Part shown: positions 37,472-45,904 of the stretch, piece by piece
Numbering within the stretch: the first letter of the stretch is position 1
How the letters are laid out: each line of letters begins with the position of its first letter
Assembly: GCA_025964695.1 (NCBI GenBank)
Contig: JAOPYK010000110.1
Location: 1 to 64,000, forward strand
Reading direction: 5' to 3'
Origin: Streptosporangiaceae bacterium
GTDB lineage: Bacteria > Actinomycetota > Actinomycetes > Streptosporangiales > Streptosporangiaceae
DNA: 64,000 nucleotides
Position numbers and translations under genes: made by a program
The notes under the pieces: generated by a model
Told to the model about the DNA's origin: nothing
The model's input: the letters and a program-made list of their open reading frames with translations, nothing else
The model's database searches: none

Positions 37472-37641
37472 GGGAGCTCCTCGATGGCGTCGGCCGGACA
37501 GATCTCGATGCACTCGCCGCAGCCGGTGCAGAGCTCCGCGAGCACCAGCAGCGGCTTCCCGTGCGGGCGGATGGCGTGCTCGGGACAGGTCAGCAGGCAG
37601 GCCCCACAACCCTGGCACCGATCCGTGACGATCACATCCAT
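37468..37641 (-). CDS. Small 2[4Fe-4S] ferredoxin in the cobalamin operon
   Basis: 57 residues. Two complete CxxCxxCxxxCP cluster motifs: CQGCGACLLTCP (residues 9-20) and CTGCGECIEICP (38-49). This is the classic dicluster ferredoxin. The ATG at 37641 lies inside the end of cbiG-cobJ (10-base overlap) and the TGA overlaps the cobH ATG, so it is part of the operon. A likely role is electron supply to a reductive step in corrin synthesis, such as ring contraction, cobalt reduction before adenosylation, or precorrin-6A reduction; the partner is not known. Confidence 0.9.
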   Translation of the reverse strand: MDVIVTDRCQGCGACLLTCPEHAIRPHGKPLLVLAELCTGCGECIEICPADAIEELP

Positions 37642-39335
37642 TGGTACCCCCGCGGGGTAACAAATCGTCCTGCGATCGTACGGCTGCGGCTGGACCCGAC
37701 GATCACCACGGTGAACATGTCGACCTCACCCGGGTCGACCGCGCCCAGGGTCGTGACGGTCATCGTCTCGTCGGCCCGGGTGGCGTTGCGGACGAGACCG
37801 ACCGGGGTCTCCGGCGGCCGGTGCCCGGCCAGGATTCGCAGCGCCTCGGGCAGCTGCCAGTCCCGCTTTCTGCTGCGCGGGTTGTAGAAGCACACGGTGA
37901 AATCCCCCTCGGCCGCGGCGCCTATCCGCCGTTCGATGATCTCCCACGGGGTGTGCAGGTCGGACAGCGAGATGTAGGCGTGGTCGTGGCCGAGCGGTGC
38001 GCCCAGCAGGTTGGCGGCGGCGACGGCGGCGGTGATGCCCGGCACCCCGTCCACCTCGAGGTCGGTGCCGGCGAACTCGAGGGCCGGGCTGGCCATCGCG
38101 TAGACGCCCGCGTCCCCGGACCCGATCAGCGCCACGGCGTGGCCGCTCCGCGCCTCCGCGACGGCGGTACGGGCCCGTGCCTCCTCCTGGCCCAGTCCGG
38201 ACGCGATCACCCTGGTGCCCGGCCGGAGCAGATCCCTGATCTGGTCGGCGTACTGGTCCAGCCCCACCACCACCGACGCCCGCTGCAGCGCCGCCACGGC
38301 CCGCGGGGTGAGCAGATCGCGTGCTCCGGGGCCCAGCCCGACGATGGACAGCCTTCCCTTGGGGGCGAGCCTGGCGATGGCCACGGTGGCGTGGGCCGAC
38401 TTGCGCTTCTCGACCACCAGCTCGCCGCTCCGGCCGTACGACCGGGCGGCGTGCAACGCGGCCGCCTCAGCGACGCTGGGCGTGCCCACCTCGGCCTTGA
38501 CGATGTCGGACGGGTTCGGCACCTCGACGGCGCTCAGCACCTCCGCCGGGTAGGTGATGACCTGCCAGCCCCGCTCCCGGGCCGCCGCCAGGATCCCCTC
38601 CTCGTCCGCCTTGAGGTCGACCGTCGCCACGCACCGCACCGACAACGGGTGCAGGGACTGCGCGGCCAGCGCCTCGTCGATCAGGGTGCCGACCTCGCTC
38701 GCCGGCACCCCGCGCGCGGATCCGACGCCCACGATCAGCGACGGCGGCCGGTAGTACACCGCCGGGCCCGCCACGTACGCGCGCACGTCACTGATCACGA
38801 TGGCCGGGTGTCCTCTCCGGGGGCCCACGTTGCCGGGGAGCGGCGGCAGCGGCCAGCCTTCTCCCCCCGTCAGGCCGACCGGCTCACCGGACAGGATCCG
38901 CGATCCCACCCAGGCGAGGGCGCCCGGATCCTCGATCACGAAGCCGAGGTCGGCGCCGAACCCGTCGAGCGCGGTCTGGCCGGCGGTGTCGGTGGCCGTG
39001 GTGATCACGGGCTGGCAGCCGAGCAGCCGCCCGATGCGGTCCGCCAGGTCGTTGGCTCCGTGGTGGCCGCCGAGCAGAGCGACCGCGTACCGCCGGGACT
39101 CGTCGACGCAGACCACCGCCGGGTCCGTCGCCTTGTGCTCCAGCAAGGGCGCCAGCAGCCGTACGGTCGCGCCGACGGCGAGGAAGCTCACCACCCGGTC
39201 ACAGCTGCGGAAGGCCTCGACCAGCGCGTCGGAGACCTTCCCGGCGTCGATCAGGCGCACCTCGTCCGGCCATGCCCCGGCGAGCAGGCGGGCGCCTTCC
39301 CGGCCGCTCGCCGTGGCGGCCACTACTCCGATCAT
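37632..39335 (-). CDS. cobJ: Cobalt-precorrin-5A hydrolase / precorrin-3B C17-methyltransferase fusion
   Basis: 567 residues. Residues 1 to about 310 are CbiG (LLGGHHGANDLAD, VVSFLAVGATVRLLAP, IVGVGSARGVPASEV), which opens the delta-lactone and removes acetaldehyde. From about 328 the CobJ/CbiH methyltransferase follows (LSIVGLGPGARDLLT, GSGDAGVYAMASP, VPGITAAVAAANLLGAPLGHD, FYNPRSRKRDWQL). The fusion joins ring contraction to the next step. The ATG overlaps the cobL stop (ATGA). Confidence 0.95.
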   Translation of the reverse strand: MIGVVAATASGREGARLLAGAWPDEVRLIDAGKVSDALVEAFRSCDRVVSFLAVGATVRLLAPLLEHKATDPAVVCVDESRRYAVALLGGHHGANDLADRIGRLLGCQPVITTATDTAGQTALDGFGADLGFVIEDPGALAWVGSRILSGEPVGLTGGEGWPLPPLPGNVGPRRGHPAIVISDVRAYVAGPAVYYRPPSLIVGVGSARGVPASEVGTLIDEALAAQSLHPLSVRCVATVDLKADEEGILAAARERGWQVITYPAEVLSAVEVPNPSDIVKAEVGTPSVAEAAALHAARSYGRSGELVVEKRKSAHATVAIARLAPKGRLSIVGLGPGARDLLTPRAVAALQRASVVVGLDQYADQIRDLLRPGTRVIASGLGQEEARARTAVAEARSGHAVALIGSGDAGVYAMASPALEFAGTDLEVDGVPGITAAVAAANLLGAPLGHDHAYISLSDLHTPWEIIERRIGAAAEGDFTVCFYNPRSRKRDWQLPEALRILAGHRPPETPVGLVRNATRADETMTVTTLGAVDPGEVDMFTVVIVGSSRSRTIAGRFVTPRGYQWM

Positions 39336-40555
39336 TGCTTGGACCCCCAGATGACGAAGACGGGATTCGTGGCGGCCAGCCGGTGCACGTCACCGGGCAG
39401 CGGCGAGAGCCGCGCGGCCGACAGCTGGACGCCCGCGGTCTCGAAACCCTCGGCCGTCAGCGCGTCGAAGACCGGGCCGACCCGCTCCAGGGCCGCCACG
39501 GCGACCACGACGCGGTGCAGCGCCCGTCGCGCGCAGGCGCGGACGACCTCCAGGCCGCCGCCTCCGACGAACACCGCGTCCGGGTCGGGCAGGTGGTCGA
39601 GAATCAGCGGCGCTGGTCCCTGCGCGACCTGCACCTTGACCTGGTGGGCGCGGACGTTGCGGCGGATCCGCTCGCAGGACTCCGCGGCCCGCTCGACCGC
39701 GATGACGGCGGCACCGAACCGGGCGCACTCGATCGCCACCGAGCCGCTGCCCGCCCCGATGTCCCAGACCAGATCACCGACCCGGGGGCCCAGCCTGGCC
39801 AGCGCGAACGCTCGTACCTCCGCCTTGGTGACGACCGAGTTGCGGTGCTCGAACTCTTCCTCGGCCAGTGCCCACCGGTCCGGTCCCGGCCGGGCGCCGG
39901 CGATCCAGGTGCGCGGGCCGACCGCCTGCCGGGCGTCCAGCACGATGACGACGTTGGGGTCGCGCCAGCCGTGGGTGGTGGCCTCTGCCGGACGGCAGTG
40001 GGTCACCCGCTCCGCCGGGCCGCCGAGGTCCTCGCAGACCACGAAGGTGCGGGGCGCCGACGGGGCCAGCTCACGGGCCAGCTCGGCGGGCCCGGCACCG
40101 GGCGCGGTGAGCACGGCGACCTTGGGGTGGGCCCGGCAGGCGTTGACGGCGCGCCGCAGCTCCCGGCCGTGCGCGGACACCACCAGCGCGTCCTCCCATG
40201 GCAGCCCGGCCAGCGCGAACGCACGTGCCACCGACGAGACGGCCGGCAGCACCTCGGCCTCGTGTCTCCGCTCGCGCAGGGCCCGCACGATCCCGAAGAA
40301 CCCCGGATCCCCGCTGGCCAGCACCACGACCCGGTTCTCGCGGGGCTGTGCGCCGTCGCCGTCGTCCTTCGCCAGGGTGGCATCGATCTCGTCGAGGGCC
40401 GCGGTGACGTTGCCCATGACGACCGTGCGGGCGTGGTCCGGCAGCCGTACGGAGTCCAGCTGCCTGGCCCCGCCGACGACCAGCTCCGCGGAGTCCAGCC
40501 GGGCCTGCGCCCCCGCCGGGAGCCCTGAGCCGTCGAGGCCGACCACAGTGATCAT
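39332..40555 (-). CDS. cobL: Precorrin-6Y C5,15-methyltransferase (CbiE-CbiT fusion)
   Basis: 407 residues. Residues 1 to about 200 are the CbiE methyltransferase (MITVVGLDGSG, VVLASGDPGFFGI, PAVSSVARAFALAGLPWEDA). Residues 220-400 are the CbiT part (VWDIGAGSGSVAIECAR near 265, VFVGGGG). It methylates C5 and C15 and decarboxylates the C12 acetate. The start overlaps the cbiD stop (ATGA). Confidence 0.95.
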   Translation of the reverse strand: MITVVGLDGSGLPAGAQARLDSAELVVGGARQLDSVRLPDHARTVVMGNVTAALDEIDATLAKDDGDGAQPRENRVVVLASGDPGFFGIVRALRERRHEAEVLPAVSSVARAFALAGLPWEDALVVSAHGRELRRAVNACRAHPKVAVLTAPGAGPAELARELAPSAPRTFVVCEDLGGPAERVTHCRPAEATTHGWRDPNVVIVLDARQAVGPRTWIAGARPGPDRWALAEEEFEHRNSVVTKAEVRAFALARLGPRVGDLVWDIGAGSGSVAIECARFGAAVIAVERAAESCERIRRNVRAHQVKVQVAQGPAPLILDHLPDPDAVFVGGGGLEVVRACARRALHRVVVAVAALERVGPVFDALTAEGFETAGVQLSAARLSPLPGDVHRLAATNPVFVIWGSKQ

Positions 40556-41805
40556 CGGGCCAGCCGCCCGTACATGGCGACCATGCGCTCTCCGGTGAAG
40601 TCCACCATCACGACCTGCGCCGCGATCGGGCCGCCCCCGGAGGCCTGGAGCGCGTCCCCGCTCCCGGGGGCGTCGTCTTCCCGTCCCGGAGGGCGCCGGC
40701 CGTCGCCGGCGGCGAAGCGTTCGAGGACGTCGGCGGTGCGGCGGCACAGTTCCCGGCCGCACGGGCCGAGCTTCCCGGCCGCCTCCCAGAGCTCGTAGGC
40801 GTGCCGGGCGGTGTTGGCCTGGGCCACCTGCGCCGCCAACTCGGCCGAGCCGCCCAGGTCGGTGGTGATGGTCCCCAGCAGCTCGGTGGAGACCTTGGAT
40901 CGCGTGTAGTGGGTCATGAGGACCCCGGAGGCCAGCTTGGTGAGCTTTCCGACCATGCCGACGAACACCACCTGGGTCAGCCCGTGCTCGACCGCCCGGC
41001 GCAGCGCCGCCCCGGTGAAGTCGCCGACCTCGACGAAGCACACCTCGGGCAGCTTGGGCAGCATCTTCATGGCGCCCTTCTCGGTCCGCCCGCCCGTGCA
41101 CAGGACCAAAGTCTTCTCGCCCTGCGCGGCCATCACCGACACGGCCTGCTCCACACTGGCCCGCCACGACGCCGTCGAGAAGGGCCGGACGATGCCGGTG
41201 GTCCCGAGGATCGAGATGCCGCCGAGGATGCCGAGCCGCCGGTTGGTGGTCTTGCGGGCCATGGCCTCGCCCTCGGGCACCGAGATGACCACGCGCACGC
41301 CCCGTCCGGCCTCGCCGATCACCTCGGGAACGGCGTCCAGCGGGCCGCCGGCGAGCGCCTCGGCCACGGCGTGAGTGATCATCTGACGGGGCACGGGGTT
41401 GATGGCGGGCCCGCCCACCTCCAGGCCCAGCCCGGGCTTGGTGACGACTCCGACGCCCTCTCCCCCGTCCAGCTCCACCCCCGGCTCGGCACGCCAGGAC
41501 ACCGTGGCGGTGATGTGCGCGCCGTGCGTTGCATCGGGATCGTCTCCCGCGTCCTTGACGACCACCGCCCAGGCCCGGTCCGGGCCGGCCTGCGACGACT
41601 CGACCGCGAAGGTCACCCGGCGGCCGGAGGGCAGCGCGATCTCGACGTGGCCGGGCAGGCTCTGCCCGCGCAGCAGCAACATGGCCGCCTTGGCCGCCGC
41701 CGACGCGCAGGAGCCCGTCGTCCAGCCGGCCCGCAGCGCCTTCTGCCGGACCTTCATCGTGCGGGGGAGGTCCGGTTCGCTCAGCTCGGGAGGTTGTGAG
41801 GTCAC
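40552..41805 (-). CDS. cbiD: Cobalt-precorrin-5B C1-methyltransferase
   Basis: 417 residues. The signature is RAGWTTGSCASAAAKAA near residue 25, with INPVPRQMI, GISILGTTGIV and GMVGKLTKLASG downstream. CbiD is the C1-methyltransferase of the cobalt-first (anaerobic-type) route and replaces CobF. The GTG at 41805 overlaps the cobM stop (GTGA). The C-terminal 40 residues carry a Gly/Asp-rich insert. Confidence 0.94.
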   Translation of the reverse strand: MTSQPPELSEPDLPRTMKVRQKALRAGWTTGSCASAAAKAAMLLLRGQSLPGHVEIALPSGRRVTFAVESSQAGPDRAWAVVVKDAGDDPDATHGAHITATVSWRAEPGVELDGGEGVGVVTKPGLGLEVGGPAINPVPRQMITHAVAEALAGGPLDAVPEVIGEAGRGVRVVISVPEGEAMARKTTNRRLGILGGISILGTTGIVRPFSTASWRASVEQAVSVMAAQGEKTLVLCTGGRTEKGAMKMLPKLPEVCFVEVGDFTGAALRRAVEHGLTQVVFVGMVGKLTKLASGVLMTHYTRSKVSTELLGTITTDLGGSAELAAQVAQANTARHAYELWEAAGKLGPCGRELCRRTADVLERFAAGDGRRPPGREDDAPGSGDALQASGGGPIAAQVVMVDFTGERMVAMYGRLAR

Positions 41806-42665
41806 GGGCGATGAGAATCCCTGAGTTCGCGCCGCGCCATCGGCTCGGCACGCCGGAAACCGTGGAAGTGACCGGGATGATAGAGGTGCGAGCGGGTGCC
41901 GCCGGCGGCGAGCGCCGGGCCGACCAGCACCAGCGTGTGCTTCCACAGCCGGTGCTCCCTGATGGTGTCGGCCAGTTCGTCCAGCCGGCATCGCACGATC
42001 AGCTCGTCCGGCCAGGTGCACTGGTAGGCGACCACGCACGGTGTGTCGTCGGGGTAGCCGCCCTCCGTCAGTTCCTCCTGGAGCTGCTTGGAGCGGGCGG
42101 CGGACAGGAACAGCCCCATGGTCGTGCCGTGCCGGGCGAACTCGCGGACCTCCTCCCCCGCAGGCATCGGCGTCTTGCCGCCGCCGAGCCGGGTGAGGAT
42201 CACCGACTGGGCCACCTCGGGGATGGTCAGCTCGCGTCCGACGGCGGCCGCGACCGCGCTGAAGGCGGACACCCCGGGGATGACCTCGGTGGTCAACCCC
42301 ATCTCCCGGCACCGGTCGAGCTGCTCCTGCAGCGCTCCCCACAGGCCGGGGTCGCCGGAGTGGATCCGGGCGATCGTCAGCCCCTCGGCCAGTGCCCGCT
42401 CGTAGTAGGGCAGCACTCCCTCCATGGGCAGCAGCGCCGAGTCTACGATCTCGGCGTCCGCGCGGGCGTGCTGGAGCACGTCCGGGTGGACCAGGCTGGC
42501 CGCCCAGATCACCACGTCCGCCTCCGCGATGGCGCGCGCCGCCCGGAAGGTCAGCAGATCGGCCGCCCCGGGTCCGGCGCCGACGAAGACGACCGTGCCC
42601 ACGGCCTCTTCCGCTCCGGCCCGTCGCGCTGTCCGGTCCGCGCCATTCGCCTGCCACTCGCTCAT
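41802..42665 (-). CDS. cobM: Precorrin-4 C11-methyltransferase
   Basis: 287 residues. Tetrapyrrole methylase fold: VVFVGAGPGAADLLT, IHSGDPGLWGALQEQ, VIPGVSAFSAVAAAVGREL and ILTRLGGGKTPMP, characteristic of CobM/CbiF. It methylates C11 of (cobalt-)precorrin-4. About 18 extra residues precede the domain. The start overlaps the cobI stop (ATGA). Confidence 0.95.
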   Translation of the reverse strand: MSEWQANGADRTARRAGAEEAVGTVVFVGAGPGAADLLTFRAARAIAEADVVIWAASLVHPDVLQHARADAEIVDSALLPMEGVLPYYERALAEGLTIARIHSGDPGLWGALQEQLDRCREMGLTTEVIPGVSAFSAVAAAVGRELTIPEVAQSVILTRLGGGKTPMPAGEEVREFARHGTTMGLFLSAARSKQLQEELTEGGYPDDTPCVVAYQCTWPDELIVRCRLDELADTIREHRLWKHTLVLVGPALAAGGTRSHLYHPGHFHGFRRAEPMARRELRDSHRP

Positions 42666-43381
42666 AGTTTCCCCCCTCGGGTCGTCCGGCGTCCCGGCAC
42701 GATCAGTGTCGACAGGTACGGAACCGGCCCGTCGAGCTCACGGGCCGGGCGTACGTCCTCGCCGGGTAGGCCGAGGCGCGCCCCGTACACCGCCTGGTCG
42801 ATCCGGCCGGTGTCCTTCAGGACCTCGATGACCTCGGTGGCCACGCTGCCGAACTTGTAGGCGACCACCGTCTCGTGCCGGTCCAGGGCGGCCCGGAGGC
42901 GTTCCCCCCCGGTGGTCAGCGGAAGGAGGGCGAGCGACTCGGTGCCCTCGGTGAGGACGGTCCCGGAGCGGGCCGCCAGATCCTGCATGGCGGTGATGCC
43001 CGGCACCGTCTCGACGACGGTCTCGGGTCTGCGGGCCCGTACGGTCTGGGCCAGGTAGGTGAAGGTCGAGTAGAGGTTGGGATCACCGATGGTGGCGAAC
43101 ACGACGGTCCGTGCGCCCTCCGCGAAGGCCCGCAGTACCCGGTCGGCGGCGCCGTCCCAGGCCGCGGCCCGCCCGGCGGTGACGCCTCCTCGGTCGTTGA
43201 GCGCGAAGACGACCCGCTCGGCCCTGCCGGTGTAGGCCCGCACCACGGATTCGGCCCGGCCCTGCTCGTCGAGGGCCATGACCGGCACCAGTGTGAGGTC
43301 TGCCTCCCGCAGGAGGCGTACGGCCTTGACCGTCACCAGTTCGGGGTCTCCGGGGCCGACCCCGATCCCGACGAGCCTCAT
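42662..43381 (-). CDS. cobI: Precorrin-2 C20-methyltransferase
   Basis: 239 residues. Tetrapyrrole methylase: MRLVGIGVGPGDPELVTVKAVR, TIGDPNLYSTFTYL, VPGITAMQDLAARSG. It adds the C20 methyl group. The ATG at 43381 is chosen from five in-frame ATG/GTG codons spaced every 12 bases because GAGAGGCGAG lies just before it and it gives the normal N-terminus. The upstream repeats leave a 44-base gap to the GNAT gene, the largest gap between 45.9 and 34.9 kb. Confidence 0.93.
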   Translation of the reverse strand: MRLVGIGVGPGDPELVTVKAVRLLREADLTLVPVMALDEQGRAESVVRAYTGRAERVVFALNDRGGVTAGRAAAWDGAADRVLRAFAEGARTVVFATIGDPNLYSTFTYLAQTVRARRPETVVETVPGITAMQDLAARSGTVLTEGTESLALLPLTTGGERLRAALDRHETVVAYKFGSVATEVIEVLKDTGRIDQAVYGARLGLPGEDVRPARELDGPVPYLSTLIVPGRRTTRGGKL

Positions 43382-43431
43382 CTCGCCTCTCATGTCATCT
43401 TTCATGTGGTCTCTCACGTGGCTTCTCATGT
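43372..43431 (-). repeat. Five-unit degenerate 12-bp tandem repeat over the cobI start
   Basis: On the minus strand five 12-base units follow one another: ACATGAGAAGCC, ACGTGAGAGACC, ACATGAAAGATG, ACATGAGAGGCG and AGATGAGGCTCG. Each holds an ATG or GTG in the cobI frame. The first contains the GNAT stop and the last the chosen cobI start. Repeated purine-rich parts (GAGAGG-like) could act as tandem ribosome binding sites. Confidence 0.85.
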
Positions 43432-43941
43432 GGCCTCCAAGGTCAGGAGCACCATGTCCACCCGGCCGCCGGGAGCCACCCCGTCCGCGCGGACGAAGCC
43501 GGCCCGCTCCGCGACGCGCAACGACGACAGATTGCCGTGCGCGGCCAGCAGCTCGATCCGGCGCAGGCCCTTGCTCAGCCCGTAGGCGACGACGGCGCGG
43601 ACGGCCTCGGTCGCGTAGCCCCGGCGTCTGGCCCACGGGGCGATCCAGTAACCGATCTCGGCCTGCCCGGCATCCCAGTCGGCCCGGTCCAGCCCGACGG
43701 ATCCCTCACACCGGCCGCCCTCACCGGTGACGGCGAAATGGATCTGGTCGGCGGGGTCGTCGTGGGCCAGCCGGATGCACCACTCCCGGGCCTGTGCCGG
43801 GGTCTGGTGGGAGGCGAACGGCATCCACTGGAGCATCTCGGGGTCGCGCGCCGCCTCGACGACGTCGTCGATGTCGCTCTCGGCGAAGGGCCGGAGCGCC
43901 AGCCTCCGTGTGGTCAGCACCATCCCCCGGTCGAAGGTCAT
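43426..43941 (-). CDS. RimJ/RimL-type GNAT acetyltransferase inside the cobalamin operon
   Basis: 171 residues. The N-terminus LTTRRLALRPFAESDIDDVVEAARDP is the RimJ/L type. IGYWIAPWARRRGYATEAVRAV holds the acetyl-CoA loop, and NLSSLRVAERAGF is the conserved last helix. The ATG overlaps the cobB stop (ATGA), so it is translated within the operon. The target is unknown; possibilities are protein N-termini, an amino-alcohol, or an unrelated cargo gene. Confidence 0.88.
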   Translation of the reverse strand: MTFDRGMVLTTRRLALRPFAESDIDDVVEAARDPEMLQWMPFASHQTPAQAREWCIRLAHDDPADQIHFAVTGEGGRCEGSVGLDRADWDAGQAEIGYWIAPWARRRGYATEAVRAVVAYGLSKGLRRIELLAAHGNLSSLRVAERAGFVRADGVAPGGRVDMVLLTLEAT

Positions 43942-45308
43942 GCGCAGGCCCCCACGAATCTGGCCGCCTGCTCGGGGCGGGCCGCCCAGTGCAGATGGAG
44001 GTAGGACGCGACGCGGTCGCCGCGGACGAACCCCTCGGGGCCGCCGGTGCTCCACTGCCAGGCGGGCCTGCCGCCGTGGGCGGGCGTGACCGCGGTCCGG
44101 TGGAACTCGTGGCCGCGCACCCGCTCGCCCGCCCGCGCGATCACCGAGTCGGACACCGCGACGGCGCTGCGGTAGCCGAGGGTGAGCTTCGGGGTCATGG
44201 TGGCAGTGGCGTCGAGCACCCCGCACATGGGTGCCCCGTCGAGCGCCTCGGTCAGATACAGCAACCCGGCGCACTCGGCGTACACGGGCCCGCCGAAGGC
44301 CGCGATCTCGGTGCGGAGGGGCTCGTTGGCGGACAGGTCGGTGGCGTACATCTCCGGGAAGCCGCCTCCCACCACCAGCCCCGCCGTGCCCTCGGGCAGG
44401 GTCTCATCGCGCAGCGGGTCGAACCCTACGACCTGCGCGCCGGCGGCCTCGAGCAGTTCAGCGTTCTCCGCGTAGCCGAACGTGAACGCGGCTCCGCCCG
44501 CCACCGCCACCACCGGCCTCGGGTCTGTGCCCTGTGTGCCGGCGCCGACGGCGGGATCGAGCGGGGCGGCCGGGGTCCAGGGGCGGGCCGGAAGGGCGGG
44601 GGCGGTGCGCGCCAGGGCCAGCAGTGCGTCCAGGTCGCAGGATTCGGCGACCAGGGCGCCCAGCCGCTCGACGGTGGCGACCGCGTCGGCCCGGCGTTCC
44701 GCCGCGGGGATCAGGCCGAGATGCCGGGACGGGGTCTCTACCTCGGCGCGGCGGCGGACGAGGCCCAGCACCGGCAGGCCGAGTTCCTCGATCGCGGCCC
44801 GGCAGATCTCCGCGTGCCGGTCGGAGCCGATCCGGTTCAGGACGACCCCGGCCAAGCGCAGGCCGCCGTCGGCCGAGACGGAGTCGTAGGTCATGAAGCC
44901 GTGCACCGTGGCGGCCACCGACCGTCCCGCGGAGGCGGCGTCCACGACCAGGACCACCGGTGCCCGCAGCAGCTTCGCGACGTGCGCGGTCGAGGCGAGT
45001 TCGCCGTGTCCGGCAGCTCCGTCGTAGAGCCCCATGACGCCCTCGACCACGGCGACGTCGGCCCCGCGCGCCCCGTGCAGGAACAGCGGCGCGATCAGAT
45101 CCTCGGAGGTCAGCCACGGGTCGAGGTTGCGACCGGGACGCCCGGTCGCGAGCGTGTGGTAGCCGGGGTCGATGTAGTCCGGCCCCACCTTGTGCGGCGA
45201 GACCTCCAGCCCCCGGGCGGCGAAGGCCGCCATCAGCCCGGTCGCGACCGTCGTCTTGCCCGCACCCGAGGCGGGCGCGGCGAAGACCAGCCGGGGCACG
45301 CTCACCAT
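43938..45308 (-). CDS. cobB: Cobyrinate a,c-diamide synthase
   Basis: 456 residues. It amidates the a and c side chains using glutamine and ATP. The N-terminal P-loop APASGAGKTTVATG (about 10-22) and DYIDPGYH, EGVMGLYDG belong to the dethiobiotin-synthase-like half. The C-terminal glutaminase domain has YAECAGLLYL with the nucleophile Cys (about 345) and VGGGFPEMYA. The ATG at 45308 overlaps the cobO stop; a GTG one codon on (GTGA overlap) is equally possible. Confidence 0.95.
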   Translation of the reverse strand: MVSVPRLVFAAPASGAGKTTVATGLMAAFAARGLEVSPHKVGPDYIDPGYHTLATGRPGRNLDPWLTSEDLIAPLFLHGARGADVAVVEGVMGLYDGAAGHGELASTAHVAKLLRAPVVLVVDAASAGRSVAATVHGFMTYDSVSADGGLRLAGVVLNRIGSDRHAEICRAAIEELGLPVLGLVRRRAEVETPSRHLGLIPAAERRADAVATVERLGALVAESCDLDALLALARTAPALPARPWTPAAPLDPAVGAGTQGTDPRPVVAVAGGAAFTFGYAENAELLEAAGAQVVGFDPLRDETLPEGTAGLVVGGGFPEMYATDLSANEPLRTEIAAFGGPVYAECAGLLYLTEALDGAPMCGVLDATATMTPKLTLGYRSAVAVSDSVIARAGERVRGHEFHRTAVTPAHGGRPAWQWSTGGPEGFVRGDRVASYLHLHWAARPEQAARFVGACA

Positions 45309-45904
45309 TCGATGCCCTTCTGACCCTTCTGGCCGCGATCCATGGGGTGCTTGACCTTGCCCATCTCGGTGACGAGATCGGCGAACTCGATCAGCCGGTG
45401 GTCGGCGTCGCGGCCGGTGATGACGACGTGCTGCTGCCCGGGGCGGTCCTTCAGCGCGGCGATGACGTCCTCGACGTCGATCCAGCCCCATTTCATGGGA
45501 TAGGTGAACTCGTCGAGGACGTAGAAGCGGTAGGTCTCGGCGGCGAGGTCGCGCTTGATCTGCTCCCAGCCCTCCCGGGCGTCCGCCGCATGGTCGTCCT
45601 CGGTGTCCGGACGCTGGATCCACGACCAGCCCTCACCCATCTTGTGCCAGGTCACCGGCCCGCCCTCGCCGGAGGCGCCCAGCACCCGCAGCGCCTGCTC
45701 CTCACCGATGCGCCATTTCGCCGACTTGACGAACTGGAAGACCCCGACCGGCCAGCCCTGGTTCCAGGCCCGCAGCGCGAGCCCGAACGCGGCGGTCGAC
45801 TTCCCCTTGCCCGGCCCCGTGTGCACCACGACCAGCGGCTGGTTACGGCGCTGCCGGGTGGTGAGCCCGTCCTCGGGCACATATGACGGCTGCCCCTGCG
45901 GCAT
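45302..45904 (-). CDS. cobO: Cob(I)yrinic acid a,c-diamide adenosyltransferase
   Basis: 200 residues. P-loop VHTGPGKGKSTAAFG (about 27-40), FQFVKSAKWRIGEE, RFYVLDEFTYPMKWGW and HVVITGRDA define the CobO/BtuR family, which transfers the adenosyl group from ATP to cobalt(I). The ATG shares a base with the stop of the chelatase gene (TAATG). Confidence 0.96.
   Translation of the reverse strand: MPQGQPSYVPEDGLTTRQRRNQPLVVVHTGPGKGKSTAAFGLALRAWNQGWPVGVFQFVKSAKWRIGEEQALRVLGASGEGGPVTWHKMGEGWSWIQRPDTEDDHAADAREGWEQIKRDLAAETYRFYVLDEFTYPMKWGWIDVEDVIAALKDRPGQQHVVITGRDADHRLIEFADLVTEMGKVKHPMDRGQKGQKGIEW

Noticed and set aside
37641-40598. 985-codon plus-strand frame
   Set aside because: Antisense of cbiG-cobJ and cobL; composition typical of a shadow frame.
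43372-43431. 12-bp repeats considered as a CRISPR array
   Set aside because: Units are contiguous without spacers and degenerate, and there are no cas genes.
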